Shown: positions 23,249 through 31,694, counted from the first letter of the stretch. The stretch is DNA of 51,716 nt from JBOHER01 sp050701115 (GCA_050701115.1 JBOHER010000319.1:1-51716); one strand, 5' to 3'. The notes: generated by a model from the sequence alone, not told the origin. Numbers and translations are program-made.

Positions 23249-23530
23249 GTGAGTGAACAGATCGGCCAGCGTCAATTGCGCAACGACAACGCGGAGATCA
23301 TGCGGCGCGTCGCCGCGGGTGAGCATTTCGTCGTCACCCGCAATGGTGTACCCGTCGCTGACCTGGTGCCGCATCAGTCGGAAGCCCGACCCGCCCGTCG
23401 GGTCACCCTTGCCGAAGCTCAACGGCACTTCCGGACGCTGCCGCCCGTCGACGCGGAGCGGTGGCGCAGGGAGCGTGCGGGCGACGATGAGATCTTCGGG
23501 TCGGACGACCCGGTGGACCCGGCGCGGTGA
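23249..23530 (+). CDS. Phd/YefM-type antitoxin
   Basis: 93 residues: IGQRQLRNDNAEIMRRVAAG, then HFVVTRNGVPVADLVPH, the conserved Phd DNA-binding head. The C-terminal part is acidic (GDDEIFGSDDPVD), suited to neutralise a toxin. GTG at 23249 lies 8 bases after TACGCT (23236-23241), suggesting a leaderless mRNA; an ATG at 23231 in the same frame is the alternative. Overlap with the PIN gene (GTGA at 23527-23530) gives coupled translation. This pair looks intact, unlike the one at 5.9-6.7 kb. Confidence 0.9.
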   Translation: MSEQIGQRQLRNDNAEIMRRVAAGEHFVVTRNGVPVADLVPHQSEARPARRVTLAEAQRHFRTLPPVDAERWRRERAGDDEIFGSDDPVDPAR

Positions 23531-23928
23531 GCCTCCCGCGCGGGGTCGTACTGGACACCTCGGTGGTCATCGACTTGGAGAAGCTCGATCTGAGCGGTTT
23601 CGTCGACAGCGCGGCCACGGTGAGCGCGATTACCGTCGCCGAACTCGCCTACGGTCTGGACACCGACGACCCAGTAGAGCGAGCGGCTCGGACGGAGCGG
23701 TACTACGCGACACTGACGAACTTCGACGTGCTGCCGTTCGACACGGCGGCGGCCAAACTCTACGGGGTGCTGGCCTCGCTGATTCGCCGCGCTGGGCGCA
23801 ATCCGCGACCACGTCGCATGGGCCTGCAGATCGCGGCAACCGCCGGTTCGAACTCGCTGCCGCTGCTCACCAGGAACGCAGCCGACTTCGCCGGGCTCAC
23901 CGACGTCGTCGATGTGCTGCCGGTCTGA
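23527..23928 (+). CDS. PIN-domain VapC-type ribonuclease toxin
   Basis: 133 residues, the normal VapC length. The acidic active-site residues are in VVLDTSVVIDLE (Asp), TVAELAYGLD (Glu), RMGLQIAATA (where D-x-x-I-A-A-x-A usually carries Asp, here Gly-Leu-Gln) and LTRNAADFAGL (Asp). The third acidic position thus looks substituted, which could lower activity. It cleaves RNA when free of its partner antitoxin. The GTG start overlaps the antitoxin stop. Confidence 0.88.
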   Translation: MSLPRGVVLDTSVVIDLEKLDLSGFVDSAATVSAITVAELAYGLDTDDPVERAARTERYYATLTNFDVLPFDTAAAKLYGVLASLIRRAGRNPRPRRMGLQIAATAGSNSLPLLTRNAADFAGLTDVVDVLPV

Positions 23929-23932
23929 CCTG

Positions 23933-24127
23933 CTACCTCTTGAACACGCCCTTGATCTTCTCGGCAGCGTCCTTGACGTGCTGGGCAGCGCTCTTGAGTC
24001 CGGCCTTGGCCTGGTCGGCCTTGCCCTCACCCTCGAGCCGCTCGTCTCCGGTGGCCTTGCCGACTGTTTCCTTGGCCTTGCCGCCGAGGTCCTCCGCCTT
24101 GTTTTCGAACTTGTCCGAAGCTGACAT
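23933..24127 (-). CDS. CsbD family stress protein
   Basis: 64 residues from the ATG at 24127: SASDKFENKAEDLGGKAKET, then GDERLEGEGKADQAKAGLK, the Gly-Lys-Ala-Glu helical repeats of CsbD. It is small, hydrophilic and often induced by the general stress sigma factor. It is convergent with the PIN toxin gene (4-bp gap). GGAGGGGAC precedes the start on the minus strand. The molecular role is unknown. Confidence 0.92.
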   Translation of the reverse strand: MSASDKFENKAEDLGGKAKETVGKATGDERLEGEGKADQAKAGLKSAAQHVKDAAEKIKGVFKR

Positions 24128-24334
24128 GGTCCCCTCCATGGGGTCGTGGTCGGCACCCCCGTTTTCGGTGCGTTTGCTCTGCCGGGGACACCTCCGCTCT
24201 CCAGTGTGTCACGGTCACCGCCACGATGGTGAGCTAGATCACCGACACTCAGTATGGACGCCGGCGGCCGTGACGAACCGCCGCGGACGGTGTCCTACCC
24301 GGTGAGCGACCTGAACCCGCGCGGAAGGAGAACC

Positions 24335-24943
24335 TTGCCCGAGACTCCGGAGATGGCGCGGCTGGCGGCTCGCCCGGGTGGTGACACTCCCGCCGACGCC
24401 GGGGAGGAGCTGGACGACGCCACCTTGGTGTGTCGAGCCAGGGACGGTGACGTGCACTCCTACGAGCAGTTGGTGCGCCGGTACCAGGCGCCGATGTACC
24501 GGCTGGCGCTGCGCATGCTCGCCAACTCCGGCGATGCCGAGGACGTGGTGCAGGAGGTGTTCCTGACCGTGTGGCGCCGGTTGGCGCAGCTGCATGAGGA
24601 TGCCGCCTTCGTCGGTTGGCTCTACCGCACGACCACCAACCGGTGCCTCAACCTCATCCGTGGTCGTCGTCCCCAGGCGGACGTCGATCTCGATGGCAGG
24701 GAGTCGGACCGTGCCGATGCCCGACCGGAACGTGCCGCCGAGACGAGTGAACAGATGGCCGCGCTCACCGCCGCGTTGCAGGAACTGCCCGCGCAGCAGC
24801 GGGCGTGCTGGCTGCTGCGCGAAGTGCACGGCCGATCGTATGAAGAGATTGCCCACGCCGTGGGCACTACGAGTACCGCCGTGCGCGGACGTATCGCCCG
24901 CGCACGAGCACAGTTGGCAGAGGTGATGAGCCCATGGCGATGA
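24335..24943 (+). CDS. ECF-type RNA polymerase sigma factor
   Basis: About 202 residues. Region 2: DGDVHSYEQLVRRYQAPMYR through GDAEDVVQEVFLTVWRRL. Region 4: LPAQQRACWLLREVHGRSYEEI and VGTTSTAVRGRIARARAQL. The TTG at 24335 has GGAAGGAG just upstream (24323-24330, 4-bp spacing); the frame is open back to an ATG at 24254, which lacks an RBS. Its last codons overlap the next gene, whose N-terminus is a zinc anti-sigma motif, so the two form a sigma/anti-sigma pair. It probably drives the following Asp23 operon in response to envelope stress. Confidence 0.92.
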   Translation: MPETPEMARLAARPGGDTPADAGEELDDATLVCRARDGDVHSYEQLVRRYQAPMYRLALRMLANSGDAEDVVQEVFLTVWRRLAQLHEDAAFVGWLYRTTTNRCLNLIRGRRPQADVDLDGRESDRADARPERAAETSEQMAALTAALQELPAQQRACWLLREVHGRSYEEIAHAVGTTSTAVRGRIARARAQLAEVMSPWR

Positions 24944-25494
24944 ACACGGCGGCCGGTGGCTACCCGCTGCCCTGCGGTCGCGACCTGGACCGGCTTTGGG
25001 ATCACCTGGAGGACGGTGCGCACGATGACCACGAACGCGCTTGCGGGCATTGCCACACGGCAAGACAGAGCCTGCTGGCGTTACGTGCTGCCACCCGCGA
25101 GCTCGCCGCCGACACGACGGCGCCATCGCAGGATCTGACCAGCAGGATCATGCACGCGGTGCGCACCGAGATCCGGCACTGGAGCATGGTCGGCCTGTCG
25201 ACCACCGAGCCCGGCATGGCCGAGGTGAGCACCCAGGCGGTGGCGGCGGTGCTGCGATTCGCCGCGGACGGGGTGGCCGGCGTGCGGGCCCGACGCTGCC
25301 GCATCCACATGGTGGGTGTCGACGAGTACGGCGCCGCCGTGATCGAGGTCGAACTCTCCGTCGCGGTCTCGTATCACAGTCAGGCCGAGCGGTTGGAGGC
25401 CGTGCGTGAGCGGGTGAGCGCTGCCGTGCAGACCCGGGTGGGTCTGCGGCTCAAGCGGCTCGATCTGATCGTCGATGACCTGTACGACGCCTGA
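24934..25494 (+). CDS. Zinc anti-sigma motif fused to an Asp23-like domain
   Basis: 186 residues. Residues 14-40 contain C14 and the ZAS ligand pattern H33-x3-C37-x2-C40 (DHERACGHC), preceded by LDRLWDHLEDG, as in zinc-associated anti-sigma factors. The rest (from about 85) is an Asp23/Gls24-like domain: STQAVAAVLRFAADGVAGVR, then AAVIEVELSVAVSYHSQAER and VGLRLKRLDLIVDDL. It overlaps the sigma gene by 10 bp. No membrane helix is present, unlike many anti-sigmas, so sensing could occur through association with the AmaP-anchored Asp23 proteins encoded downstream. This domain pairing is uncommon. Confidence 0.8.
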   Translation: MAMNTAAGGYPLPCGRDLDRLWDHLEDGAHDDHERACGHCHTARQSLLALRAATRELAADTTAPSQDLTSRIMHAVRTEIRHWSMVGLSTTEPGMAEVSTQAVAAVLRFAADGVAGVRARRCRIHMVGVDEYGAAVIEVELSVAVSYHSQAERLEAVRERVSAAVQTRVGLRLKRLDLIVDDLYDA

Positions 25495-25511
25495 GCAAGG
25501 GATCTTCTGGG

Positions 25512-25922
25512 ATGAGCATGGACCCGCCGGTGCCACCGGCGTCCCCGGCCGCGCCGGTCGTCGAGTGGGTGATCGGCGACGACGTGATCGCAGGCATCGC
25601 GATGCACGCCGCGTCCGCTACCCCGGGTGTCGTGCGAGTGGAACCCGGTCTACGCGGTCTGGTCGGATCTTTCCGGCGCGCCGCCCGTCCCTACACCAGG
25701 ACGGCGGAACCCGCCCAGACCGGCGGGGTGAGCGTCGAGGTGGCAGGCGGCACGACCTGGATCGGGGTGAACATCGTGTCCAGCGGGCAGGATCAGGCAG
25801 CCGCGATCGCCCAGGCGGTCCAGCGGGCGGTGGCTCGGGACGTCACCCGCGACACGGGTCTGGATGTGGCCGAAGTGCGGGTGTCTATTGTGGACATCGA
25901 TCTGTCTGGGGAGCGCCGATGA
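25512..25922 (+). CDS. Asp23/Gls24 family envelope stress protein
   Basis: 136 residues: GDDVIAGIAMHAASATPGVV, then GGVSVEVAGGTTWIGVNIVS and VAEVRVSIVDIDL, with the two-half alpha/beta outline of Asp23. A Pro-rich leader of about 18 residues precedes it. Asp23 proteins form a cytoplasmic layer at the membrane, held by AmaP. It lies in the same operon, 17 bp after the anti-sigma fusion gene and overlapping the next gene by ATGA. Confidence 0.82.
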   Translation: MSMDPPVPPASPAAPVVEWVIGDDVIAGIAMHAASATPGVVRVEPGLRGLVGSFRRAARPYTRTAEPAQTGGVSVEVAGGTTWIGVNIVSSGQDQAAAIAQAVQRAVARDVTRDTGLDVAEVRVSIVDIDLSGERR

Positions 25923-26233
25923 GCGCGGAGTCGGAGCTCACCGATCAGCTGCTGGCCGCGGTGCGGGGTGTGCCAGGGCTGCACCCGGCTGCTCCGACCC
26001 GTGCCACCAAGGGCCTGTTGACGTCGTGGAACTCAGAGACGCTCGCCGTAGATCTCGGCGCGGAGGAGGTCGTCATCCGGCTGGCGGCGACCCGGTTGCC
26101 ACTTCCACCACTGTTGGATCGCCTCACCAATGCGCTGGTCGCCGTCCTCGCGGAAAGCTCGTCGTGCACGGCCCGATTGCGACTGGTGGTCACCGATCTC
26201 GATCGGGCCGCATTTGACGATGTGATCGAGTAA
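25919..26233 (+). CDS. Small uncharacterised protein of the Asp23 operon
   Basis: 104 residues: ELTDQLLAAVRGVPGLHPAA, then ETLAVDLGAEEVVIRLAATR and a helix-plus-strand end, RLRLVVTDLDRAAFDDVIE. The alternating strand-helix pattern could be a shortened Asp23-like module, but I do not recognise a named family. It starts inside the stop of the preceding gene (ATGA), so it is translated with it. It is consistently soluble, with no membrane helix. Confidence 0.75.
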   Translation: MSAESELTDQLLAAVRGVPGLHPAAPTRATKGLLTSWNSETLAVDLGAEEVVIRLAATRLPLPPLLDRLTNALVAVLAESSSCTARLRLVVTDLDRAAFDDVIE

Positions 26234-26337
26234 CGGTCACCCGATCGGTGCGTGACGTTCTCCGCTGGGCTGTGTCCAAGGGTTTGATGGCAGTAGCCCG
26301 CTCGTGGCGGCTTTCCAGAAGACAAGGAGTCACGCTC

Positions 26338-26805
26338 ATGAACAACCCCACGTCCGCCGACAAGACATCGGCCCGCGCCGGCAACTCGAACCGGGAATCC
26401 GGTTCCGGCCAGTTGGTCACCGAGAAGGGCGCGACCACCATCGCTGACATGGTGGTGCAGAAGATCGCCGGTCTCGCCACGCGAGAGATCAACGGCGTGT
26501 ACGACCTCGGCGGGGGTGCCGCGCGCGCGTTCGGGGCGCTGCGCGAGCGCATTCCGGGAGCCAGCACCAGCGCCGGGCAGGGCGTCGCCGTTGAGGTTGG
26601 GGAGAAGCAAACCGCGGTCGACCTACAGATTGTCGTCGAGTACGGCGTGCCGATCGTCGAACTCGCCCGCTCGGTCCGGCGGAACGTCATCAACGGCATC
26701 GAGCAGATGACCGGTCTCGAGGTCGTCGAGGTCAACATCATGGTCAACGACGTGCACATTCTGGCCGATGAGGAATCCGAGCCCGAGCACACCAGGGTGG
26801 AGTGA
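26338..26805 (+). CDS. Asp23/Gls24 family protein
   Basis: 155 residues, the best match to classical Asp23: GQLVTEKGATTIADMVVQKI, TREINGVYDLGGG, VAVEVGEKQTAVDLQIVVEY, EQMTGLEVVEVNIMVNDVHI. A Ser/Asn-rich N-terminal tail of 25 residues precedes it. AAGGAG is at 26325-26330. The gap of 104 bp before it is the largest in the operon and may contain an internal promoter. It should form the main envelope-associated polymer with AmaP. Confidence 0.92.
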   Translation: MNNPTSADKTSARAGNSNRESGSGQLVTEKGATTIADMVVQKIAGLATREINGVYDLGGGAARAFGALRERIPGASTSAGQGVAVEVGEKQTAVDLQIVVEYGVPIVELARSVRRNVINGIEQMTGLEVVEVNIMVNDVHILADEESEPEHTRVE

Positions 26806-26849
26806 CCGCAGACTTCGGTAGATCGACGAGAAACCTGGAGGTCAGGTTC

Positions 26850-27032
26850 ATGAATCCCACGGCACTCGGACTTCTTGCCGGGCTCGCCCTCGGCTTCGCC
26901 GCGGCTTTCGGTGGCTTCGGGGCGTTCCTGATCGTCGGTGTCTTCGGCGCTCTCGGCCTGCTCACCGGCCGCTGGGCCGACGGGCGACTCGACCTGTCCC
27001 AACTGATGGGCACCGCTCGTGGTCGAGGCTGA
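26850..27032 (+). CDS. Small two-helix membrane protein (DUF2273-like)
   Basis: 60 residues from the ATG at 26850 with GGAGGT at 26837-26842. ALGLLAGLALGFAAAFGGFG and AFLIVGVFGALGLLTGRW are hydrophobic, and a cationic RWADGRLDLSQL tail follows. DUF2273 and similar small proteins accompany asp23/amaP in many Gram-positives. An in-frame GTG at 26802 overlaps the previous stop but lacks this RBS. Confidence 0.82.
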   Translation: MNPTALGLLAGLALGFAAAFGGFGAFLIVGVFGALGLLTGRWADGRLDLSQLMGTARGRG

Positions 27033-27033
27033 G

Positions 27034-27390
27034 ATGAGTGAACGGGGCACGACAACCGTGACCGATCGGGCGCTTGCCCACATCGCCGCCCACGCGGTCA
27101 CCGAGATCGCCGGTGTCGGTGGGGCCGCCCCTCGGATGCGCGGCGTGTCCGTCGGTGGTGCGGACCTGGAACGCTCGGCCGCGGTCAGCGCGCGGGTGCG
27201 GGGCGACACGGCCTCCCTTGCCGTCCGGTTGTCGGTGGCCTATCCCGCATCGGTACGGCAGGCCACCGACCTGGTGCGCGAGCACCTCGTCACCCGTACC
27301 GGCGCGCTGACCGGCCTTGCCATCGACCGGGTCGACATCACGGTCACCGCACTGCACGGTGACCACGATGGCAGGCGGAGGGTCGAATGA
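27034..27390 (+). CDS. Asp23/Gls24 family protein
   Basis: 118 residues: TTTVTDRALAHIAAHAVTEI, VSVGGADLERSAAVSARVRG, TASLAVRLSVAYPASVRQAT, IDRVDITVTALHG, again the Asp23 pattern but divergent from the other copies. The ATG at 27034 follows the previous stop by 1 bp; a GTG at 27019 is an in-frame alternative. Overlap with the next gene is 4 bp. Confidence 0.85.
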   Translation: MSERGTTTVTDRALAHIAAHAVTEIAGVGGAAPRMRGVSVGGADLERSAAVSARVRGDTASLAVRLSVAYPASVRQATDLVREHLVTRTGALTGLAIDRVDITVTALHGDHDGRRRVE

Positions 27391-27929
27391 TCCGCAGGCC
27401 TCTGCGCAGCATCCCGGCCGTGCTGGTGGCCCTGGTGGTGCTGGCAGTGTGTGTACTGGCGGCTACCTCCGCCATCCAGCAGCTACTGGGCACGCAGCCG
27501 TTGATCGGTTACGACGCGATCACCGGTGCTGCGGGCAGCGTGCGCTGGAACGAAGTGGTCATCGCCATCGGGGGTGTCGTGCTCGGGGTGCTCGGCTTGG
27601 TGCTGGTGCTGGCCGCGGTGCTGCCGGGCAAGCCGGTCGTGCTGCCGCTTGCCACATCCGGCGCCGCATTCCCGATGGATGCCGGAGTGCGGCGCTCCAG
27701 CCTACGCACCAACCTGCGCGCCGCTGTGCATTCGGTCGACGGGGTGGCGGGCGCGACGGTAAAGCTGCGCAGGCGGAAGATCGCCACGAAGGTCACCACG
27801 CACCGCACCACGACCGACGGTCTGGCCGACGCCGTGCGCGCCGCGTTACAACAGCGCGTGGACAGGATCGCGCCTGCGCGGACTCCCGAGCTACGGGTTC
27901 GGGTGGTATCCACCAGGAGCAGCCGATGA
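27387..27929 (+). CDS. DUF6286-type membrane protein of the Asp23 operon
   Basis: 180 residues. Two membrane helices (AVLVALVVLAVCVLAATSAI near residues 12-31 and VVIAIGGVVLGVLGLVLVLA near 56-75) are followed by a cytoplasmic domain with RRSSLRTNLRAAVHSVDGVA and KVTTHRTTTDGLADAVRAAL, typical of the DUF6286/AmaP-like group of actinobacteria. It probably anchors Asp23 proteins at the membrane. It is translationally coupled on both sides (ATGA overlaps). Confidence 0.85.
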   Translation: MIRRPLRSIPAVLVALVVLAVCVLAATSAIQQLLGTQPLIGYDAITGAAGSVRWNEVVIAIGGVVLGVLGLVLVLAAVLPGKPVVLPLATSGAAFPMDAGVRRSSLRTNLRAAVHSVDGVAGATVKLRRRKIATKVTTHRTTTDGLADAVRAALQQRVDRIAPARTPELRVRVVSTRSSR

Positions 27930-28498
27930 GCGGCCTCAACCGTCCCGCCCGGCTGAACCGGATCCTGCTCGCCGTGTCCGGTTTACTGCTGGTCGCGGTC
28001 GGCGCCTTGGCCCTCGCGGCCTACCTGGGCCGCATCCCGGTGATCGATCCCGCCTCGCCGCTGGTGCCCGCGGCGAGGCAGCCACCTGTGTGGGTGTTCG
28101 CCATCGTCGCGGTGGTAGCGGTGATCATCGGATTGCTCTGCCTTCGCTGGCTCGTCGCGCAGGTGCTCCGACGACCGCGAAGTCAGACCTGGCGGGTGGA
28201 AAGCGACCCGCAGCACGGACAAACGCACCTGCCTGCGTCCGTGGCCGTCGCGCCGCTGATCGCTGACGTCGCAGGCTACGCCGGGGTGCGCTCGGCGCGG
28301 GCGACGCTGGCGGGCAGCCAGGACAACCCCATATTGTCGCTGACGATCACCGCCGAGGCGGACGCCGATCTCAATGACGTCCGAGGTTGGCTAGGCTCCC
28401 ATGCGGTGCCGCGGCTGCGGCAGGCGCTGGATCTGGACACCCTGCCCACCGTGGTGGAGTTCCGCTTCAGCTCCGGATCCGCCGCCCGCGTCGCCTGA
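27926..28498 (+). CDS. amaP: AmaP-like alkaline shock response membrane anchor protein
   Basis: 190 residues. Two helices (ILLAVSGLLLVAVGALALAA and VFAIVAVVAVIIGLLCLRWL) with the outer loop IPVIDPASPLVPAARQPP between them, and a C-terminal cytoplasmic domain with LIADVAGYAGVRSARATLAG and LSLTITAEADADLNDVRGWL resembling the Asp23-like end of AmaP. In Staphylococcus, AmaP fixes Asp23 at the membrane. It ends the operon; the TetR gene faces it from 10 bp away. Confidence 0.85.
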   Translation: MSGLNRPARLNRILLAVSGLLLVAVGALALAAYLGRIPVIDPASPLVPAARQPPVWVFAIVAVVAVIIGLLCLRWLVAQVLRRPRSQTWRVESDPQHGQTHLPASVAVAPLIADVAGYAGVRSARATLAGSQDNPILSLTITAEADADLNDVRGWLGSHAVPRLRQALDLDTLPTVVEFRFSSGSAARVA

Positions 28499-28508
28499 GC
28501 AGCTGGGC

Positions 28509-29129
28509 CTACCGAGCAGGCGAGTTGACGGCGGCGAGGGCAACGCGCAGCAGATCGATCAGGCCACTGACCGACACTCTCGGATCGACCATCCGCTGGA
28601 TCGCCACGCCGATGCCGAGGCTCAGCATCGCCCCGGCCAGTGTCCTCACCGGGATCGAGTCGGCGAGCCCGAGCGGCTCCAGATACCGGCGCAGCGCAAC
28701 CGCGATCGCGTCGACCGCGCCACGTTCACGGTCGACGAGCGCTTCGACGAGCGCCGTTTCCTGCTTGGCGTCGAGTGCGAACTCCAACTCGAGTCGGGGC
28801 CAGCCGCCGCTCATCGCTGCCTCGGCCCATTCTTCGAAGGCGGTCAGCTTGCTGTCGATGCCCTCATTGGCGGCGAAGATCCGGCTCACCTCGGCCAACT
28901 GCTCCGCGTGGATCTGATCGAGCACGGCGAGCGCGAGGCCGGTCTTGCCGTCGAAATTGGAGTACACCGCTCCGGTGGAGAACCCCGCCGCATCGGCCAC
29001 CGTGGCCACCGACGTCGCCTGGTAGCCGTCGCGCATGAAAAGCTCCCGGGCCGTCGCGAGCAGCGACTCTCGGGTGCGGGCCTGGCTTTCGGAGCGGCTC
29101 AGTCGAGGCACGGTGTTGATTCTAGTCAT
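28509..29129 (-). CDS. TetR family transcriptional repressor
   Basis: 206 residues from the ATG at 29129. The HTH region is ESLLATARELFMRDGYQATS, then VATVADAAGFSTGAVYSNFDGK, typical TetR. The C-terminal ligand part is helical and also resembles the fatty-acid/drug-responsive group. A 32-bp inverted repeat lies 20 bp upstream and overlaps the promoter of the divergent SDR/acyl-CoA ligase genes, so an acyl-CoA or lipid-type inducer is plausible. Confidence 0.9.
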   Translation of the reverse strand: MTRINTVPRLSRSESQARTRESLLATARELFMRDGYQATSVATVADAAGFSTGAVYSNFDGKTGLALAVLDQIHAEQLAEVSRIFAANEGIDSKLTAFEEWAEAAMSGGWPRLELEFALDAKQETALVEALVDRERGAVDAIAVALRRYLEPLGLADSIPVRTLAGAMLSLGIGVAIQRMVDPRVSVSGLIDLLRVALAAVNSPAR

Positions 29130-29149
29130 TGACAGCATCGCACTATCGG

Positions 29150-29181
29150 GATAACATTGATATGCAAATACTATTGTTATC
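29150..29181. promoter_or_regulatory. TetR operator between the repressor and the SDR operon
   Basis: GATAACA at 29150-29156 and TGTTATC at 29175-29181 are perfect 7-bp arms; the 18-bp centre is AT-rich and partly symmetrical. It sits in the 67-bp divergent intergenic region just ahead of the SDR RBS (GAGGAG at 29184-29189), where binding would shut both promoters. Confidence 0.7.
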
Positions 29182-29196
29182 TTGAGGAGCGCGAGC

Positions 29197-30090
29197 ATGG
29201 GATCGCTGGAAGCCGACGCCTGGCGCGCCCTCGGCAGGCTCGTGAACGGTCAGGAACGGTCCAGTCCTGCCGCGCTGCGCCGCGTGGTCGCGGGCAAGAC
29301 GATTCTGGTGACCGGCGCGTCGTTCGGCATCGGCGAAGCCACTGCCCGCCGATTGGCGCGCGCCGGGGCCACGGTCCTGCTGGTGGCCCGCACCGGGAAC
29401 CGGCTGCGGGAAGTCGCCGACGACATCGCCGCGCACGACGGTCGCGCGCACTGCTATTCCGTCAATCTCTCCGACTGCGCGGAGGTCGATGCGCTGGTCA
29501 AGCAGGTTCTCGAAGATCACGGCCAGGTCGATGTGCTGGTGAACAACGCGGGTAAGTCCATCCGGCGGTCATTGGAGCTTTCTTACGATCGCCCGCAGGA
29601 CTTCGAGCGGACCATCGACGTCAACTACCTGGGTCCGGTCCGGTTGACCATGGGCTTGCTACCGTCCATGCGCGCCCGCGGAGCCGGGCACATCGTCAAT
29701 GTGTCCACAGTGGGCGTTCACGGACTCCCGGCTGCGCCGCGGTGGAGCGCCTACCAGGCGTCGAAAGCGGCGTTCGATGTGTGGATGCGGAGCATGGCGC
29801 TCGAGGTGCGTGGCGATGGCGTCACCGCGACGAATGTCTACATGGGACTCGTGCACACCAGGATGAGTGCGCCGACCCCGATTTACCGGAGTATGCCTGG
29901 ATTGTCTCCGCGCGACGCCGCGGGGCTGGTCTGCGATGCCATCGTGCGTCGCCCGGAGTCGATCGCGCCGTGGTGGTCACCTGCGGCCGCGGCGGCAACG
30001 ACCGTGCTGGGAGGCCCCATCAAGCTGGCGCTGCGCACGCTGTTCCGCTACAGCCAGGACACCGCGAGCGCTCGGGGGCAGCGTCGGTGA
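29197..30090 (+). CDS. Short-chain dehydrogenase/reductase
   Basis: 297 residues. TGASFGIG (39-46) binds NAD(P)H, NNAG follows the third strand, and the catalytic Ser region VSTVGVHG and YQASKAAF supply Ser, Tyr and Lys. An N-terminal extension of about 33 residues and a C-terminal part with WWSPAAAAATTVLGGPIKLA suggest membrane association, as in acyl-CoA or mycolate-type reductases. The ATG follows GAGGAG by 7 bp. It overlaps the acyl-CoA ligase gene by 4 bp (GTGA). Confidence 0.9.
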   Translation: MGSLEADAWRALGRLVNGQERSSPAALRRVVAGKTILVTGASFGIGEATARRLARAGATVLLVARTGNRLREVADDIAAHDGRAHCYSVNLSDCAEVDALVKQVLEDHGQVDVLVNNAGKSIRRSLELSYDRPQDFERTIDVNYLGPVRLTMGLLPSMRARGAGHIVNVSTVGVHGLPAAPRWSAYQASKAAFDVWMRSMALEVRGDGVTATNVYMGLVHTRMSAPTPIYRSMPGLSPRDAAGLVCDAIVRRPESIAPWWSPAAAAATTVLGGPIKLALRTLFRYSQDTASARGQRR

Positions 30091-31694
30091 GGCGTGCGTT
30101 CGACGACGCGGCCTTGATCGCGAAGACGCTGATCGCCAGTGCGGGCGCGGGAATGCTCTGGGATCTTCGCCCGTGGCATCTCCTGCCCGCACTTCGTGCG
30201 TACCGGGCGAGCGGTGCGTCGCTGGCCACCCTGGTCGCCATCGCCGCGGTACGAGCGCCGGATACGGATGCGGTGATCGACGAGCGTGGGCGGCTCACCT
30301 ACCGCCAGCTCGACCGGCGCGCTGCCGCGATCGCCGCCGGTTTGCACGCCCGAAACGGAATCGGCGCGGGATCGACGGTCGGGGTACTGTGCCGAAACCA
30401 CCGAGGATTCATCGAAGCACTGGTCGCCGCGGCTCGGCTGGGCGCGAATGTGGTGCTGCTGAACACGGAGTTCTCCACACCTCAGCTGGCGCAGGTTTTC
30501 GCCAGTAGCCGACCGGACCTGGTAGTGCTGGATGAAGAGTTCGTCGGTCTCGTCGACTCGATCCCAGCCGTGCTGGCCTGGCGTGACGGCGGCGAAACAG
30601 ATGTGCCGACTCTCGACGAGCTTGCGGTGTCTACCCACCCCACGCCGCCTGCCCCGCGCGAGCCTGGCCGGATCACCATCCTGACTTCGGGCACCACGGG
30701 CACGCCAAAAGGGGCTTCGCGCGCCCCTTCTGTCATGGATTCTGTGGGGCCGCTGGCGACGATCCTGACCCGAGCCCGGCTGCGCGCCGGGGATCCGGTG
30801 CTGATCGCGCCGCCGCTGTTCCACGGGTTCGGCCTCGCGGTGTTCGGACTCGCCGCCTTTCTCCGATCGCCGATGGTGCTCATCCGCAGGTTCGACGCCG
30901 CTGAGGCACTGCGTTCGATCGAACGGCATCGGGTGCGGTGCCTGGTGGCTGTGCCGGTCATGCTGCAGCGGATGCTCGCCGTCCGGGATGCCGGGGTTGA
31001 CCTGTCGATCCTGCGCTGCGTGCTGTCCGGAGCGGCGCCGCTGCCGCCCACGCTGGCCACTCGGTTGCTCGACGAGTGGGGCGATGTCCTGTTCAACGGC
31101 TACGGCTCGAGCGAGATCGGTATCGCCAGCCTCGCGACTCCCGCAGATCTTCGGCAGGCCCCCGGCACGGTGGGCAAGCCGGCTCTTGGCGTGCCGGTCG
31201 CGGTGTTGGACGACAGCGGGTCGCGGGTGGCTGACGGCCGGATCGGCACTGTGCACGTGGGCGGCCGGCTGGTGTTCGCGGGCTACACCGGCGGGGGCAG
31301 TAAGGACGTGGTCAACGGCATGATGAGCACGGGGGATCGGGGTCACTTCGACGAGACGGGTCGTCTGTACATCGACGGTCGAGCCGACGACATGATCGTG
31401 TCGGGCGGCGAGAATGTCTACCCGCAGGAGGTCGAGAATGTGCTCGCCCGGCAGGCGGGTGTCGCCGACGTGGCCGTGATCGGGGTAGCCGACGAGGAGT
31501 TCGGCCAGCGGCTGGTCGCCTATCTGGTGGCAGCCTCCGATGTACGACCGTCCAATGAGGACCTGAAGCGACATGTGCGGGCGAACCTTGCCCGATACAA
31601 GGTTCCGCGCCAGTTCGTCTTTCTTGATGAGCTTCCGCGGAATCCCGCCGGGAAGCTCGTGCGCAGGAAGTTGCCGGCTCCGCCCGCGGTGTGA
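30087..31694 (+). CDS. AMP-dependent acyl-CoA synthetase/ligase
   Basis: 535 residues of the ANL superfamily. ILTSGTTGTPKGASR is the P-loop, FNGYGSSEIGIASLA the A5 motif, STGDRGHFDETGRLYIDGRADDMI-type sequence (in two parts) the A7/A8 hinge, and N-P-A-G-K-L-V-R-R-K the A10 Lys. It activates a carboxylic acid as adenylate and CoA thioester, probably a medium or long fatty acid. The GTG start overlaps the SDR stop. Together they suggest reduction and activation, or turnover, of a lipid under TetR control. Confidence 0.93.
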   Translation: MRRAFDDAALIAKTLIASAGAGMLWDLRPWHLLPALRAYRASGASLATLVAIAAVRAPDTDAVIDERGRLTYRQLDRRAAAIAAGLHARNGIGAGSTVGVLCRNHRGFIEALVAAARLGANVVLLNTEFSTPQLAQVFASSRPDLVVLDEEFVGLVDSIPAVLAWRDGGETDVPTLDELAVSTHPTPPAPREPGRITILTSGTTGTPKGASRAPSVMDSVGPLATILTRARLRAGDPVLIAPPLFHGFGLAVFGLAAFLRSPMVLIRRFDAAEALRSIERHRVRCLVAVPVMLQRMLAVRDAGVDLSILRCVLSGAAPLPPTLATRLLDEWGDVLFNGYGSSEIGIASLATPADLRQAPGTVGKPALGVPVAVLDDSGSRVADGRIGTVHVGGRLVFAGYTGGGSKDVVNGMMSTGDRGHFDETGRLYIDGRADDMIVSGGENVYPQEVENVLARQAGVADVAVIGVADEEFGQRLVAYLVAASDVRPSNEDLKRHVRANLARYKVPRQFVFLDELPRNPAGKLVRRKLPAPPAV

